A stretch of 64,000 bases of DNA. It comes from Clostridium sp. (lineage in GTDB: Bacteria > Bacillota > Clostridia > Lachnospirales > Lachnospiraceae). The notes under the pieces were generated by a model, which saw only the letters and a list, made by a program, of their open reading frames with translations, searched no databases and was not told the DNA's origin. A program made the translations under genes and the position numbers. Positions 16,691 through 26,746 of this stretch are shown piece after piece (the first letter of the stretch is position 1; each line of letters begins with the position of its first letter). The stretch is taken from NCBI GenBank assembly GCA_023664605.1, contig JAMPFF010000004.1, positions 47,461 to 111,460 on the forward strand, read 5' to 3'.

Positions 16691-19600
16691 TATATATCCT
16701 CTTTCTGCCCGGAAAGCTGTTTTATTATCAACTGCGTACTATTTTCAGTTTGTTCCACATCCAGATTTTCTACCGCAGCCTTTAAAATCTCCACATTCTT
16801 TTGTATTTCCTCCGGATACCGATATGTATCAATCAACTTCATCTTCTCGTCAGCTTCATCTATATTCATATCCTGCATGGCGATACGAATCATTTCCAGT
16901 AATGCGCAGATAATGGAAGCGTCCTCCATCTCTGCTTTTTCCTCCGGCGCCGTTATCCCGAAAACGCCCGTCAGTTTTTCCCGATAACCGTTCCATTGCG
17001 TGATAAATATCTGATGCAGGCTTTGAATCACTTCCATCCGCTCTTCTCCTGCCGCATCTTCCAATACTTTCGCCATTCCCGCCAGCGGAAGAATCCCCAC
17101 CGTAGCAGCCAGACTCTTCATAGCGTGTACCTGAATACGGTACGCCTGAAACTCGCCCGACGTACAAATATCCTGATAGCAGCCGTCAAGTTTTTCCGCA
17201 GCCGCCGGTATCTGTTCATAGAACGCCTCTACCGTACTTTGCAGCAGATTCATCCCCGACAGATGCAGCCACGCATAATTCCAGTCCAATCCGTCCACCG
17301 CCGGAAGCTGTTCCAAATCGGGTTTCTCCGACACTTCTGTCACTTCTGTTTTTTCCGCCTCTTTCAACAATTCTTCCGGCAGATAGGTTTGCAGCATTTG
17401 CTCCAGTTTTTCCGAAACAATCGGCTTCGACAGATAATCATGAAAACCGCTTGCCAAATACTTTTCTTTCGCGCCGGAAACAGCGTTTGCCGTCAAAGCA
17501 ATGACAGGTGTGTCAGTACACATATTGGCGGAATCCGCTTTCATCTTTTGCAGAGTTTCCACGCCGTCCATATCCGGCATCATATGGTCTAAAAAGATTA
17601 TGTCAAAGTGTTTCTGTTTTGTCAACTCAAGACATTTCATTCCGCTTTCCGCCTCAGTAATTTTTATCTGCGTCTGATTTAGCAAATTTGCAAACACCTT
17701 ACGATTCACCGCATTATCATCCACTACCAGAACTTCAGCGTCCGGCGCCGTAAAGCCCGCCGCATAAGTATATCCTTGCGCCAACTGCTGCACATTTTTT
17801 TCAAAATTACCAATCGGCTTATCATCTATAATATCCTGTTCCAGATAAAATGAGAATTTTGAACCTTTTCCATATACGCTTTCCACCTGCAGACGGCTCC
17901 CCATCATCTGCAGCAGTTGAAGCGTGATACTCATACCCAATCCGGTTCCTTCTATATTCCGGTTCCGGTTCTCTTCTATCCGCTCAAATTCCACATATAA
18001 TTTCGGTAAATCTTCTTCTTTGATGCCGATTCCCGTATCTTCTATTTCAAAATAAAGCGTTACTTTCCGAGCCTCTTTCTTTGCCATACGAACTCTGAAC
18101 CAGATATCGCCCTCTTTCGTATACTTCACCGCATTTGTCAGAATATTGGTAAGCGCCTGCCGTATTCTGACGTCGTCCCCATATAAAGTGCAGGGAATTT
18201 CACGTTCAACCTCCACATGGAGCTGTAAATCTTTATTTTTTGCACGCATCTCTATCATATTAGATAAATCGTGAATCATACTGCTTACATCATAATTGAC
18301 CGGTATAATTTCCATCTTTCCCGATTCTATCTTAGACAAGTCTAAAATATCATTGATAATGGAAAGAAGCGACTGACCGGCTGAAAAAATATCCATTGCA
18401 TATTCCCGTATTTTGATTTCTTTCGCTTCCCGCAGTATCATTTCGTCCATACCTAAAACCGCATTAATCGGGGTACGGATTTCATGCGACATATTGGCAA
18501 GGAATTTTCCTTTTGCTTCGTTTGCCGCAAGAGCTTTTCTGGCATTTTCCTCCGCCTCTTCCTTGTAATCCTGTGTCACGCGGATAATATGATAGCCTGC
18601 AAGGATAAATAAAAATATCATCATGGCAAACTGACTGTATTTTATGCTTCCATATACATTTTCCGCCGCTTTTATTCTTGATATCAATTCTCCGGCTATT
18701 AACACTATGCCGACCAAAACCATAATCCAATATGTATTTTTCTTATATGTTACTATCTCTTTTATATATAAAAATATACCGACAACAATAACCAGACTAA
18801 ACAGCATTGCCGTATACTTTGCCATATCCGCCAAATCATAAATATCGCTGACCTGTAATGCGAGCTGCACAAACACATTCAAGTTTGCTATCGTAAATAA
18901 TCCCATTAAAAGTTTAGGACAAGACTTTTTCAGATTCTTTCCCAGATACAGCAGTAAAAATATCGGTATCAGCATGACAAAAAGATACTGCCCCATGGAA
19001 TATATCGCCCTTGCCCCGTAAAAAAGGCTTAACACCTCTGTCTTTATCAGGTAATAAAGTCCGGCGTCCATTCCCAGCGCAGCCAGCCAGAATACGCCGT
19101 ATGTATTTTGGTTCGTCCGCATACATACAAATCCTAAAATTAAAAATACTACCGTACTAATCAGCATGACAATACAGCAAAAGAAATTTACCAGATTGTT
19201 CTCAATGAACTGCAGAATTGCCATGTCTTTTTGTAATACCGTTACCTTATCAAGCGTCGCTGCCGCATTTGCATAAGATGAAATAAATTCAATACGAAGC
19301 TTCCCATCCCCTATCCGCTCAGGCAAATCCACAAAATTGATTCTGTTGCCCGGAGATTTGCCAAACATTCGCTGGCTCTCTACACCATATTGGTAAATAA
19401 CCTCATTGTTCAAGCTCACGAGTACCGTAGATTCCGTAGAATAGAAAACCATTGTCAAACCCGCATAATTGCGTGGAATCGTATTTTGAAACACTATCAT
19501 TTCACCGGGTTCGCTCGTTCCCGCATAGGGCAGAGAAACTACTTCTCCCGGCTTTTCTTCGGAGACAACATCTCCCGGCTTTCCTCCGTTTTCTCTCGAA

Positions 19601-19767
19601 TGCTCCTTAAACGAATCCGCCGAAATACACTGCCAGTTATCATTCATTGCATAGACGGCATTTTCGTCCGCCGTATCATCCTCCGACTGAAATTGATGCA
19701 AAACAGCAAACACGCTCAATATTGTCAGAATCGTAATGCCCATAACGATATTGTAATATTTTTTCAT
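16690..19767 (-). CDS. Hybrid histidine kinase with receiver and Hpt domains
   Basis: About 1025 residues; ATG 19767 (MKKYYN) is preferred over the upstream Met codons because AAAGGCGG lies at a normal distance. Domain order: N-terminal membrane span and extracellular beta-rich region (to about 190) resembling 7TMR-DISM sensors; about seven membrane spans (190-405); HisKA with FLANMSHEIRTPINAV; HATPase with NAVKYT and GTGLGMSI; receiver with VVDDNAVN and FLDHMMPDMDG; and a C-terminal Hpt region with HAMKSLAATVG. It can run a full phosphorelay internally and pass phosphate to the double-receiver protein next to it. Confidence 0.92.
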   Translation of the reverse strand: MKKYYNIVMGITILTILSVFAVLHQFQSEDDTADENAVYAMNDNWQCISADSFKEHSRENGGKPGDVVSEEKPGEVVSLPYAGTSEPGEMIVFQNTIPRNYAGLTMVFYSTESTVLVSLNNEVIYQYGVESQRMFGKSPGNRINFVDLPERIGDGKLRIEFISSYANAAATLDKVTVLQKDMAILQFIENNLVNFFCCIVMLISTVVFLILGFVCMRTNQNTYGVFWLAALGMDAGLYYLIKTEVLSLFYGARAIYSMGQYLFVMLIPIFLLLYLGKNLKKSCPKLLMGLFTIANLNVFVQLALQVSDIYDLADMAKYTAMLFSLVIVVGIFLYIKEIVTYKKNTYWIMVLVGIVLIAGELISRIKAAENVYGSIKYSQFAMMIFLFILAGYHIIRVTQDYKEEAEENARKALAANEAKGKFLANMSHEIRTPINAVLGMDEMILREAKEIKIREYAMDIFSAGQSLLSIINDILDLSKIESGKMEIIPVNYDVSSMIHDLSNMIEMRAKNKDLQLHVEVEREIPCTLYGDDVRIRQALTNILTNAVKYTKEGDIWFRVRMAKKEARKVTLYFEIEDTGIGIKEEDLPKLYVEFERIEENRNRNIEGTGLGMSITLQLLQMMGSRLQVESVYGKGSKFSFYLEQDIIDDKPIGNFEKNVQQLAQGYTYAAGFTAPDAEVLVVDDNAVNRKVFANLLNQTQIKITEAESGMKCLELTKQKHFDIIFLDHMMPDMDGVETLQKMKADSANMCTDTPVIALTANAVSGAKEKYLASGFHDYLSKPIVSEKLEQMLQTYLPEELLKEAEKTEVTEVSEKPDLEQLPAVDGLDWNYAWLHLSGMNLLQSTVEAFYEQIPAAAEKLDGCYQDICTSGEFQAYRIQVHAMKSLAATVGILPLAGMAKVLEDAAGEERMEVIQSLHQIFITQWNGYREKLTGVFGITAPEEKAEMEDASIICALLEMIRIAMQDMNIDEADEKMKLIDTYRYPEEIQKNVEILKAAVENLDVEQTENSTQLIIKQLSGQKEDI

Positions 19768-19879
19768 ATTTAACATACCGCCTTTCTTCATCCTATGAAA
19801 AATTTTGACTGAGGCAGTCCTAAATTAAGCAGATTATATCATTTTCTCCAGAATAAATAAAGGAAAAAGGATGCTGGCA

Positions 19880-19917
19880 AAAAAGAGCAGATTCCAAAAT
19901 GATAACCTGCTCTTTTC
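19880..19917 (-). terminator. Terminator after flagellin
   Basis: On the minus strand AAAAGAGCAGG... pairs with ...CTGCTCTTTT, with the T-run included in the second arm. It lies about 30 bp past the flagellin stop and ends the chemoreceptor-flagellin unit. Confidence 0.8.
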
Positions 19918-19946
19918 TTACTATCCTAATTTTCATCATCATAAAA

Positions 19947-20708
19947 TCACTGGAACAGTCTGGTAACCATGCCTTCCTGCTCTCTTTGCTTTTTCTGCGC
20001 CATAATCTGGTACTCGAATAAAAGCTCGCGTTTCTGTTTTTCCGAAACAGCTTTCGGGATATCCAAATCCTCCAGACGGCTTCTGGAACCAAGCTGCTCT
20101 AAGGAAGCGGACATATTATAATTATAAGTATGCTCCAGACGATTCGTTGACGCGCCAAGGCTGCTGCGCTGTGAAGATACCATCTTCATTGCATTATCGA
20201 TGGCGTCCAGGCTGAAATCATCGGAGGTTACATCAAAGTCCGCAATGCCGAGCGCTTCCAGCGTAGAGTTTTCCATCTGGATTTTAACGCCGCCCCCGTT
20301 GGGATTGGTCGCCAGATTCATATCCGCCATACTGCCGTCCAGCAGTTTTTGCTCATTCAAAGAAGTGTCTTTTGCTAAAGACTGGATCCCCTCTTTTAAC
20401 TGGTTAATTTCATTCTGATAAATCTCCTTATCAGAATCGGAATTGAGCCCGTTCATGGACTTTAGGGCAAGCTCGCGGATCCTCTGCAGATAATCCGTCA
20501 TGCCGTCTAACGCGCCATCCGCTACATTTAAAACGCCGATACCGTCCTGCGCATTCTGTGCGCCGACGCGAAGACCGGTCTCCTCCCGCTGCATTTTCTG
20601 CGCAATCGCAAGACCTGACGCATCATCCGCCGCAGAATTGATTCTTTTCCCGCTGGATAAATGGGAATAGACAGAAAACATTCCGCCGCTGATTGACATA
20701 TTGCTCAT
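19947..20708 (-). CDS. Atypical short flagellin
   Basis: A 253-residue flagellar filament-like protein. The D0/D1 core is clear: HLSSGKRINSAADDASGLAI near the N-terminus, then VGAQNAQDGIGVLNVADGAL and SLGASTNRLEHTYNY in the C-terminal D1 helix. The extreme N-terminus (MSNMSISGGMFSVYS) differs from the usual MRINHN-type start, and the C-terminus carries a Lys/Gln-rich extension ending VTRLFQ instead of the canonical LLR-type end. There is no large variable domain. It may be a minor or specialised flagellin. It follows a chemoreceptor gene by 35 bp with its own SD (GAGGAGGTG). Confidence 0.88.
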   Translation of the reverse strand: MSNMSISGGMFSVYSHLSSGKRINSAADDASGLAIAQKMQREETGLRVGAQNAQDGIGVLNVADGALDGMTDYLQRIRELALKSMNGLNSDSDKEIYQNEINQLKEGIQSLAKDTSLNEQKLLDGSMADMNLATNPNGGGVKIQMENSTLEALGIADFDVTSDDFSLDAIDNAMKMVSSQRSSLGASTNRLEHTYNYNMSASLEQLGSRSRLEDLDIPKAVSEKQKRELLFEYQIMAQKKQREQEGMVTRLFQ

Positions 20709-20743
20709 AACCGCACCTCCTCTCTATCTCATCATTTATTATC

Positions 20744-21517
20744 CTATTCGTTCAATTCGTTAATGGTAACCGTAAGCTGGGAAAGCCTGTCATTAATTTC
20801 CTTGCTGGTCTCCGCCATGCCGCCCGCCAATTTCTGTACCTCTGCCGCAACAACCGCAAATCCTTTTCCTGTCTCTCCGGCGCGCGCCGCCTCAATGGAA
20901 GCGTTTAACGCCAGCATATTCTGTCTCTTGCTGAACGCCGCAATCTGTGACGTGCTTGCATTCGCTCCGTCTATTTCCTCCGCCGCTTTCGCAATGCCGT
21001 TACGAAGTTTTACCAGCAGCTTATCATTCACCTGTTCCTGATAGCTGGAACGCACAAACATATTGATAACGTCGCCGAGCAGATTAGCAGACGCCTCAAT
21101 CTGCTCCCTTGTCTTAACATTGACCTTATGCAGCGCATTAATATATGTATCTTCATCAATACCCAATTCTCTCGCCGTCGCCCTGAATTTCTCATCATCC
21201 GGATTCTCCGGCAAAACCTGCCCGCCGATAACGCTGCCAAGCGCCGTACCGTCGCTTAACGTAATCGGGATTCCGAAATCCACCAGTCCTGCATGGCAGG
21301 AGTATACGCCCTGTCCTTCCTGGTCGCACTTCTCACACCGTCTGCATCCCTCTTTACTGCCACGCGTCAGTTTGATACAAAAATCCGTGAAATTATAGCA
21401 TTCACTGATATACTTCCCGTCCGCGCCTACCGCTACCGTTGCCAAACCCGTACTCTTCGCCCAGTTGTCCATAATGCTTTCAAATTTCTTCATGTCGCAG
21501 AAATCTTCTATTCTCAT
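20744..21517 (-). CDS. PocR-domain soluble chemoreceptor with minimal signalling tip
   Basis: A 257-residue protein with no membrane span. The N-terminal PocR-type ligand domain (about 5-150) shows CRRCEKCDQ and [15 protein letters not shown], likely metal- or small-molecule-binding. It is joined to a short methyl-accepting signalling segment (about 165-257) with the conserved tip [21 protein letters not shown]. The coiled coils are far shorter than in ordinary chemoreceptors and no adaptation sites are evident. It precedes flagellin in the same unit, supporting a motility role. Confidence 0.88.
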   Translation of the reverse strand: MRIEDFCDMKKFESIMDNWAKSTGLATVAVGADGKYISECYNFTDFCIKLTRGSKEGCRRCEKCDQEGQGVYSCHAGLVDFGIPITLSDGTALGSVIGGQVLPENPDDEKFRATARELGIDEDTYINALHKVNVKTREQIEASANLLGDVINMFVRSSYQEQVNDKLLVKLRNGIAKAAEEIDGANASTSQIAAFSKRQNMLALNASIEAARAGETGKGFAVVAAEVQKLAGGMAETSKEINDRLSQLTVTINELNE

Positions 21518-21582
21518 ACCGTTCTCCTTTTCGCAAGTATTTTTGTATTATTAGTGAGAATTGCAGACTAAATGTCATTTTT

Positions 21583-21611
21583 ATTTTATCATCCCGGCAT
21601 AAAAATGTAAA
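21583..21611 (-). promoter_or_regulatory. Candidate sigma-A promoter of the chemoreceptor-flagellin unit
   Basis: On the minus strand TTTACA (21611-21606), a 17-bp spacer and TAAAAT (21588-21583) precede the chemoreceptor start by about 65 bp. No convincing sigma-28 sequence was seen at this site. Confidence 0.5.
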
Positions 21612-21640
21612 GAATATAAATGCAATCCGCGCATTTAGTG

Positions 21641-23509
21641 TTAGTCTTCCTCTCCAAAATAAAACTTTTCACGGATTCCGTCCGTATATTCCAAAATAGC
21701 ATCTAAAAAGCGTTCCCCGTAGCGCGCGAATTTATTTTCTCCGACTCCCGTAACCTTTAACATTTCCTTTTTCGTCAGCGGCGCTTTGATGCACATATCC
21801 ACCAACGTCTTATCTGCAAATATAATATACGGCGGCATATTTTCTTCTTTTGCAATAGTTGTGCGCAGCTCTCTAAGCTCTTCAAACAACTCCAGCCCTC
21901 TGGAATTTAAAATATCGGAACGCCTCGTTTTCGTGGAAACTTTCTTTTCTTTTTCTTCTTTCGCTTCTTTTATCTTTTTCATTATGACACTCCTGTCATC
22001 ATTTAAAACATCCTGCGCCGCAGGCGATACTTTTATGAGGGCATACTTATCATTTGTCATAAAAAGCAGCTCCTCTATTATCATCTGGTTAATGATCTGC
22101 TTGATTTCCATCTCTTTCATTGGTTTTAACGCCGCATATGACTGATAGGAAAACATACCGTATTCCTGCAGTTTAGCGCGTTCCGCCCCCGCCAACATCC
22201 CCGCAATGACATTGATGCCGTAGCGCTGCTTCACTTCCAGGACGCAGGATATAATCGTTTTGGCCGTTTGTGTAATATCCGTTTCTTCGTATTCCCTGAG
22301 GCAGTTTAAACAATTTCCACAGGCTGCGCTGCCGCTTTCCCCGAAATAACGCAGAATATATTGCCGCAGACAGTTTGTTGTCGTGCAGTAGTATGTCATG
22401 GCGCGCAGCCTCTCCTCATCCCGCTCTCTGACAGCCTCCGTTTCTTCCCTCGTATACTCCGTATTCTGTTCCTTATTATCCAGCAAAAAACGATTAATGA
22501 CAACATCCTGCGCCGAGTAAAGGAGAATACATTCCGCCCTTTCTCCATCCCTGCCGGCGCGCCCCGCCTCCTGATAATAATTTTCCAGACTCTGCGGCAT
22601 GTTATAATGAATCACATAACGGACATTGGATTTGTCAATGCCCATCCCAAAAGCGTTTGTCGCCACCATGACCGGATTATTATCGTAAATAAAATCCTCT
22701 TGGTTTTTCTTCCGCTCTTCCGCGGCCAGCCCCGCATGATACCTTGTAGCTGCAACATTTTCCTCCTGCAGTTTCTGATAAAGCGCATCCACATTTTTCC
22801 TGGTGGCACAGTAGATAATGCCGCTTTCCGATGTATGTTCCCTGATATAATTTATGACATATGTGTCTTTTTTCTTTGGCGTCTCTACGGCAAAATATAG
22901 ATTTTTACGGTCGAATCCGGTGACAAGCACGTCGGGAGCCGTCAGCCCAAGCACGCAGATAATATCTTCTTTGACATTTTCCGTCGCCGTTGCCGTAAAC
23001 GCGCTGATGACCGGCCGTTTGGGGAGTTTTTTTATAAACTGCACGATTTTTAAATAGCTTGGCCGAAAGTCCTGCCCCCATTGGGAAATACAATGCGCCT
23101 CATCCACCGTCAGCATAGAGATTTCCACACGCTCCGCAAAGGCCAGAAATTCATACGTTTCCAAACGTTCCGGCGCCACATAAATAATTTTATACTGCCC
23201 TTCGGCCGCTAACCGTAAGGCTTTGGCAATCTGGGCATCACTTAAAGAACTATTGATAAATGCGGCATGAACGCCCGCCTGATTTAACGCCTGCACTTGG
23301 TCTTTCATAAGAGAAATGAGCGGCGAAACAACAAGCGTAATACCCGGCATAAGCAGCGCCGGAACCTGATAGCAGATAGATTTTCCCGCTCCGGTCGGCA
23401 TGATGCCCAATACATCCCGCCCCTCTAAAATACTGTCAATCAACGTTTCCTGCCCTTGTCTGAATGTCGAATAGCCAAAATATTTCTTTAGTGCCTCAAT
23501 TTTATCCAT
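21641..23509 (-). CDS. recQ: ATP-dependent DNA helicase RecQ
   Basis: A 622-residue 3'-5' helicase. Walker A is MPTGAGKSICYQ and the DExH box is VDEAHCISQWGQDFRP. The helicase C domain includes GMGIDKSNVRYVIHYNMP and QEAGRAGRDG. The RecQ zinc-binding Cys set (CLRQ, CGNCLNC) follows, then the winged helix and a C-terminal HRDC domain. All domains of full-length RecQ are present. Single-gene unit with SD AGAGGACAGG. Confidence 0.97.
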   Translation of the reverse strand: MDKIEALKKYFGYSTFRQGQETLIDSILEGRDVLGIMPTGAGKSICYQVPALLMPGITLVVSPLISLMKDQVQALNQAGVHAAFINSSLSDAQIAKALRLAAEGQYKIIYVAPERLETYEFLAFAERVEISMLTVDEAHCISQWGQDFRPSYLKIVQFIKKLPKRPVISAFTATATENVKEDIICVLGLTAPDVLVTGFDRKNLYFAVETPKKKDTYVINYIREHTSESGIIYCATRKNVDALYQKLQEENVAATRYHAGLAAEERKKNQEDFIYDNNPVMVATNAFGMGIDKSNVRYVIHYNMPQSLENYYQEAGRAGRDGERAECILLYSAQDVVINRFLLDNKEQNTEYTREETEAVRERDEERLRAMTYYCTTTNCLRQYILRYFGESGSAACGNCLNCLREYEETDITQTAKTIISCVLEVKQRYGINVIAGMLAGAERAKLQEYGMFSYQSYAALKPMKEMEIKQIINQMIIEELLFMTNDKYALIKVSPAAQDVLNDDRSVIMKKIKEAKEEKEKKVSTKTRRSDILNSRGLELFEELRELRTTIAKEENMPPYIIFADKTLVDMCIKAPLTKKEMLKVTGVGENKFARYGERFLDAILEYTDGIREKFYFGEED

Positions 23510-23590
23510 CCTGTCCTCTCTTATCTTTCTTCTTTCTTATATCACCCATATTTCTAATCATACTATAAAATGGCGCGTATGTCAGTAAAA

Positions 23591-23640
23591 AATCGTCGTG
23601 AGAAGCCGACGATTACAAGAATTTGCATAGCAAATTCTTG
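23591..23640. repeat. Two adjacent hairpins between divergent genes
   Basis: Arms AATCGTCG/CGACGATT and then CAAGAATTTG/CAAATTCTTG lie in the 203-bp gap between recQ and the HD-domain gene. On the minus strand the first pair is followed by TTTTTT, a terminator-like arrangement that is odd upstream of both genes. It resembles the clusters at 15107-15300 and 47532-47588. Confidence 0.55.
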
Positions 23641-23712
23641 ATTCCTTTTTCCATCAACGGTATAATAAAAAAAGTAAAGCAGTCAGAATATAGCGTATAA
23701 AGAGGTAATGGA

Positions 23713-25560
23713 ATGGACTACACAAACTACAAGCGCTTATTGGAACGCTATCATGAATTAGACGAAATAAGCTTTGAAGGGCAAAAGACACAAGCGGAAC
23801 TTATCCGGAAGCTGATGGACATTTCGTATGAGAAAAAACAGATTCAGACCGATTGCAATGCCATCATCCGGGATTATATTGCTGCTTATGAAAAATCGCC
23901 CGAACTTATCAATGATGAAAGCGCTGACATGCTCAAAACTTTTAACGATATGCTCTTAACGGACTCCGGGCAGATATTGGACCCTCCCATCGCCTTTCGT
24001 CTTTCCAAAATTTTATTACAATATTACCAGTCTGTAAAAAATCAGGAACAGGCTGTTTTAATGTTAGAACGCTGCACCGTACTCGATATTATTTTAAAAG
24101 AGCATCTGGATGATTATGCAGGTACATCCTACAACCCTATGATAGCGCAATATATGTCGCACTACGGCGAGTTTTCCGAAAGAGGGCAGCGTGCGCTGAT
24201 AAATTGCAGGCTCTTAAGCGTCATCAACAGAAAAGATATGACATTCCCCCTAAAGCAGTACCGCACGGTAAGCGTTGAATATAAAGAAATGCAGAAACGT
24301 ATGGGCGAGCAGTTCATGAAAGCCCAATTTGTCATGTGCCAGGCAAATGCGCTTGCCTTTGCGCTGGAATCATGCCGCCGGACGGAATATGCCCAAAAAT
24401 GCGGTGAAACGCTTGACGAACCGACGCTTGACATGGAAAAGGATGCGCCGTTAATCGCCGAACTTGGCAGGGAACTAGAAGCTGTTCTTGCCTTGGAAGA
24501 TGCACAGAATCTGATTGCCGACAAGGTTGTCATCCGCCTCTACTGTGTACAGGCGGCATATCATACCGATGCGATTACAATAGAAGAGCTTCTTGCCAAA
24601 CTCGAAGAATATTCCAAACCGCAAAAGGAACACAACACAATGGAGCAATGTTCCGCACTGTTTACGGCAAACGCCTACTATATGGATTATCTATATAAGT
24701 CTTTTCATTATGACGAGCAATATGTCCTTACGAAATGCAAAGAAATTGTAGCGCATGTACTGGACGCCGCCAAAGGCATGGTGCATCAGTTTGGCAACTA
24801 TCAGATTAATCACTGTGTATTGATGTTGGTCAATTCCGCTTCCAATATTATTGATTTTGACTCTTTTAAAACGACGGTATTGGACGCCACCGTCTACGCG
24901 AATAAGGCTCTGTTCGTCCACACCATGATGGTAAAGGAAATCGCCGTCGTACTGTTATTCTATATATTGGAACACAATCCAAAATATCTGGACGGCGTCG
25001 CGGGTTACGATTATGAATATTGTAAGACACACCGGGAACAACTGTTAGCATTAATGGAAAACTGCGCCCTTTTTCATGATATTGGCAAATATTTCTGTCT
25101 GGACTATGTGTCCAATTCCTCCAGAAACCTGACCGATGATGAGTTTGAGATTATCAAGGCGCATCCCGCCAACTTTTCTAAGATTTATCATGGCAAAATG
25201 AATCCGGAAGTGGAATGTATTCACGACTGCGCCCTGTTACACCATTTATGGTATAACGAATGCGGCGGCTACCCGAAAGAAAAGCATACGAAAAACAAGC
25301 CTTTTGTCAATATATTAAGCATTGCAGACAGTATCGACGCCGCAACCGACAATATCGGCAGACCTTACGGAACGGGTAAAACACTGACGCAGTTAATAGA
25401 GGAATTTGACTCTATGAAAGATACGCGCTACTGCGGCTGTATCGCCAATCTGCTCCATATTCCGGAAGTGAATAAAAAAATAGAACATATTTTACAGGAC
25501 ACACGCAAAAAAATCTATTATCACATTTATCAGACCGACGCGCAATCTCCCATTACGTGA
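23713..25560 (+). CDS. HD-GYP-like phosphohydrolase with long helical N-terminal region
   Basis: A 615-residue protein. Residues 1-430 are a helical, probably TPR-like region without membrane spans. The C-terminal quarter is an HD domain with FHDIGKYFC, IIKAHPANF, HHLWYNECGGYP and a final ADSIDAATD motif. This is close to the HD-GYP signature of cyclic-di-GMP phosphodiesterases, with GGYP in the expected place. The activity is likely but not proven; it could instead act on another cyclic nucleotide. Its 3' end overlaps by 8 bp the 3' end of the convergent gene at 25553. Confidence 0.82.
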   Translation: MDYTNYKRLLERYHELDEISFEGQKTQAELIRKLMDISYEKKQIQTDCNAIIRDYIAAYEKSPELINDESADMLKTFNDMLLTDSGQILDPPIAFRLSKILLQYYQSVKNQEQAVLMLERCTVLDIILKEHLDDYAGTSYNPMIAQYMSHYGEFSERGQRALINCRLLSVINRKDMTFPLKQYRTVSVEYKEMQKRMGEQFMKAQFVMCQANALAFALESCRRTEYAQKCGETLDEPTLDMEKDAPLIAELGRELEAVLALEDAQNLIADKVVIRLYCVQAAYHTDAITIEELLAKLEEYSKPQKEHNTMEQCSALFTANAYYMDYLYKSFHYDEQYVLTKCKEIVAHVLDAAKGMVHQFGNYQINHCVLMLVNSASNIIDFDSFKTTVLDATVYANKALFVHTMMVKEIAVVLLFYILEHNPKYLDGVAGYDYEYCKTHREQLLALMENCALFHDIGKYFCLDYVSNSSRNLTDDEFEIIKAHPANFSKIYHGKMNPEVECIHDCALLHHLWYNECGGYPKEKHTKNKPFVNILSIADSIDAATDNIGRPYGTGKTLTQLIEEFDSMKDTRYCGCIANLLHIPEVNKKIEHILQDTRKKIYYHIYQTDAQSPIT

Positions 25561-26257
25561 AAAGGAAGCGGTTGGGTACGGCGTTTTCTCCAAATGTCTT
25601 AACTGCCATTCTATACATTGCCTTAGCATGAATCCTATCATGCCAGATAAAACGCCGTAAAACTTTTCTAAGCGACCAGTCCTCGTCGTAACTACCCGTA
25701 TACACTTTATTTTCCAGATAGTCCGGCGTCTGCTCCAACAACTCGAAACCTCTTTGTCTGCATTCTGCAATCGTTCCCTCATTATCTGTTTCTATGCCAA
25801 TTTCACCGAAATAATAATCATTTACATTTTTTGTGTGCTGATACATTTCCTCGGCGGTTCTTGGCACATCTCCATAAAACGTTGTCCGATACGGCAGACT
25901 GCTCTTATTTTTATCCGGGATATCCTCATACAAGGCAAGAAAATCCTGCGCCGATTGCAATGCCAGTTTTTTTAACTTCTCATACTCTTCTTTCGTCAAG
26001 GCTCCCTTTTCCGTATCAAAGATAACGTCGGAATCCGCGTCACATATCTGCAAGCCGGACTGCTTCTCCTGTACAATTTCAATCGGGAGTTCTTCATACC
26101 GGGAAAGTTTGGACCAGTCCAGATACGAAGCGACCTCTTTGTTCATCTTTTCCATCGCTATCTGTAAGGATGCGCCTCTTGTGTATGCGCCGATAAAATT
26201 ATCCGCATACAGAATCGTATCGTCGCCGTTATGTTCGTATACGCATCTGATTTTCAT
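25553..26257 (-). CDS. DinB-like/HicB-like hypothetical protein
   Basis: Protein with a short N-terminal beta-rich section (MKIRCVYEHNGDDTILY) reminiscent of HicB-type domains, and a helical C-terminal part with FIWHDRIHAKAMYRMA as in DinB-like metalloenzymes. The start is uncertain. ATG 26257 has a weak GGAA at suitable distance, but the frame stays open back to 26398 and could start at TTG 26362 after AGGTGG. The extra open stretch abuts the toxin gene stop and may be leftover sequence from before the toxin-antitoxin pair arrived. Function unknown. Confidence 0.65.
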   Translation of the reverse strand: MKIRCVYEHNGDDTILYADNFIGAYTRGASLQIAMEKMNKEVASYLDWSKLSRYEELPIEIVQEKQSGLQICDADSDVIFDTEKGALTKEEYEKLKKLALQSAQDFLALYEDIPDKNKSSLPYRTTFYGDVPRTAEEMYQHTKNVNDYYFGEIGIETDNEGTIAECRQRGFELLEQTPDYLENKVYTGSYDEDWSLRKVLRRFIWHDRIHAKAMYRMAVKTFGENAVPNRFLFT

Positions 26258-26398
26258 GTTATAAAATTCCATTTCCAATAATACCTTTATACTGTCCAAT
26301 CGAGTTGCTGGTTGCGTAGTTCCATCTAGCATATGCATAATGGTCTGAGAATCTTCCGGCAAATCAAAATATCCACCTGAACCAAATAAATGTTGCCG

Positions 26399-26746
26399 CT
26401 AATCTTCCCAATAATTCTCTGTTTCTTCTGTAATAGTCTTAATCCCAAAGAGTTTCCACATAAAGTCCTCTTTTTCGCTATATATATCTATGATTTTTAT
26501 AACATCAGGTTCAATTTGATAAAACACATAATTATGCTGAATATATAACATTCTGTAATCACATGGAATGCCTAAAACACTTTCCACAGAAATACCTTTA
26601 TTTTCAAATTGTGGTAAATCACGAAAAGATTTTGTCAACTCACTAATAACCTTACCAGCTGTGTCAGTTCCAAACTTCTGTTCCACATACTGTTTTATCT
26701 GCTTTAACTTCTCACGAGCATCTGGAGAGTATTTCAGTTTTTTCAA
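26399..26746 (-). CDS. RelE/ParE-family toxin
   Basis: A 115-residue toxin-like protein of the RelE/ParE fold: N-terminal helical hairpin (SPDAREKLKQIKQYVEQKFG), central strands (YRMLYIQHNYVFYQIEP) and a late basic/hydrophobic end. Its start overlaps the antitoxin stop by 4 bp, the usual order of antitoxin first. Members either cleave ribosome-bound mRNA or inhibit gyrase; which applies here cannot be told. The C-terminal extension (KTITEETENYWED) is acidic. Confidence 0.88.
   Translation of the reverse strand: MKKLKYSPDAREKLKQIKQYVEQKFGTDTAGKVISELTKSFRDLPQFENKGISVESVLGIPCDYRMLYIQHNYVFYQIEPDVIKIIDIYSEKEDFMWKLFGIKTITEETENYWED

Noticed and set aside
25553-26398. The DinB-like gene as truncated by the toxin-antitoxin module
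   Set aside because: A plausible start exists at 26257 that gives a complete-looking protein, so truncation is not required; the extra open stretch is noted as leftover sequence only.
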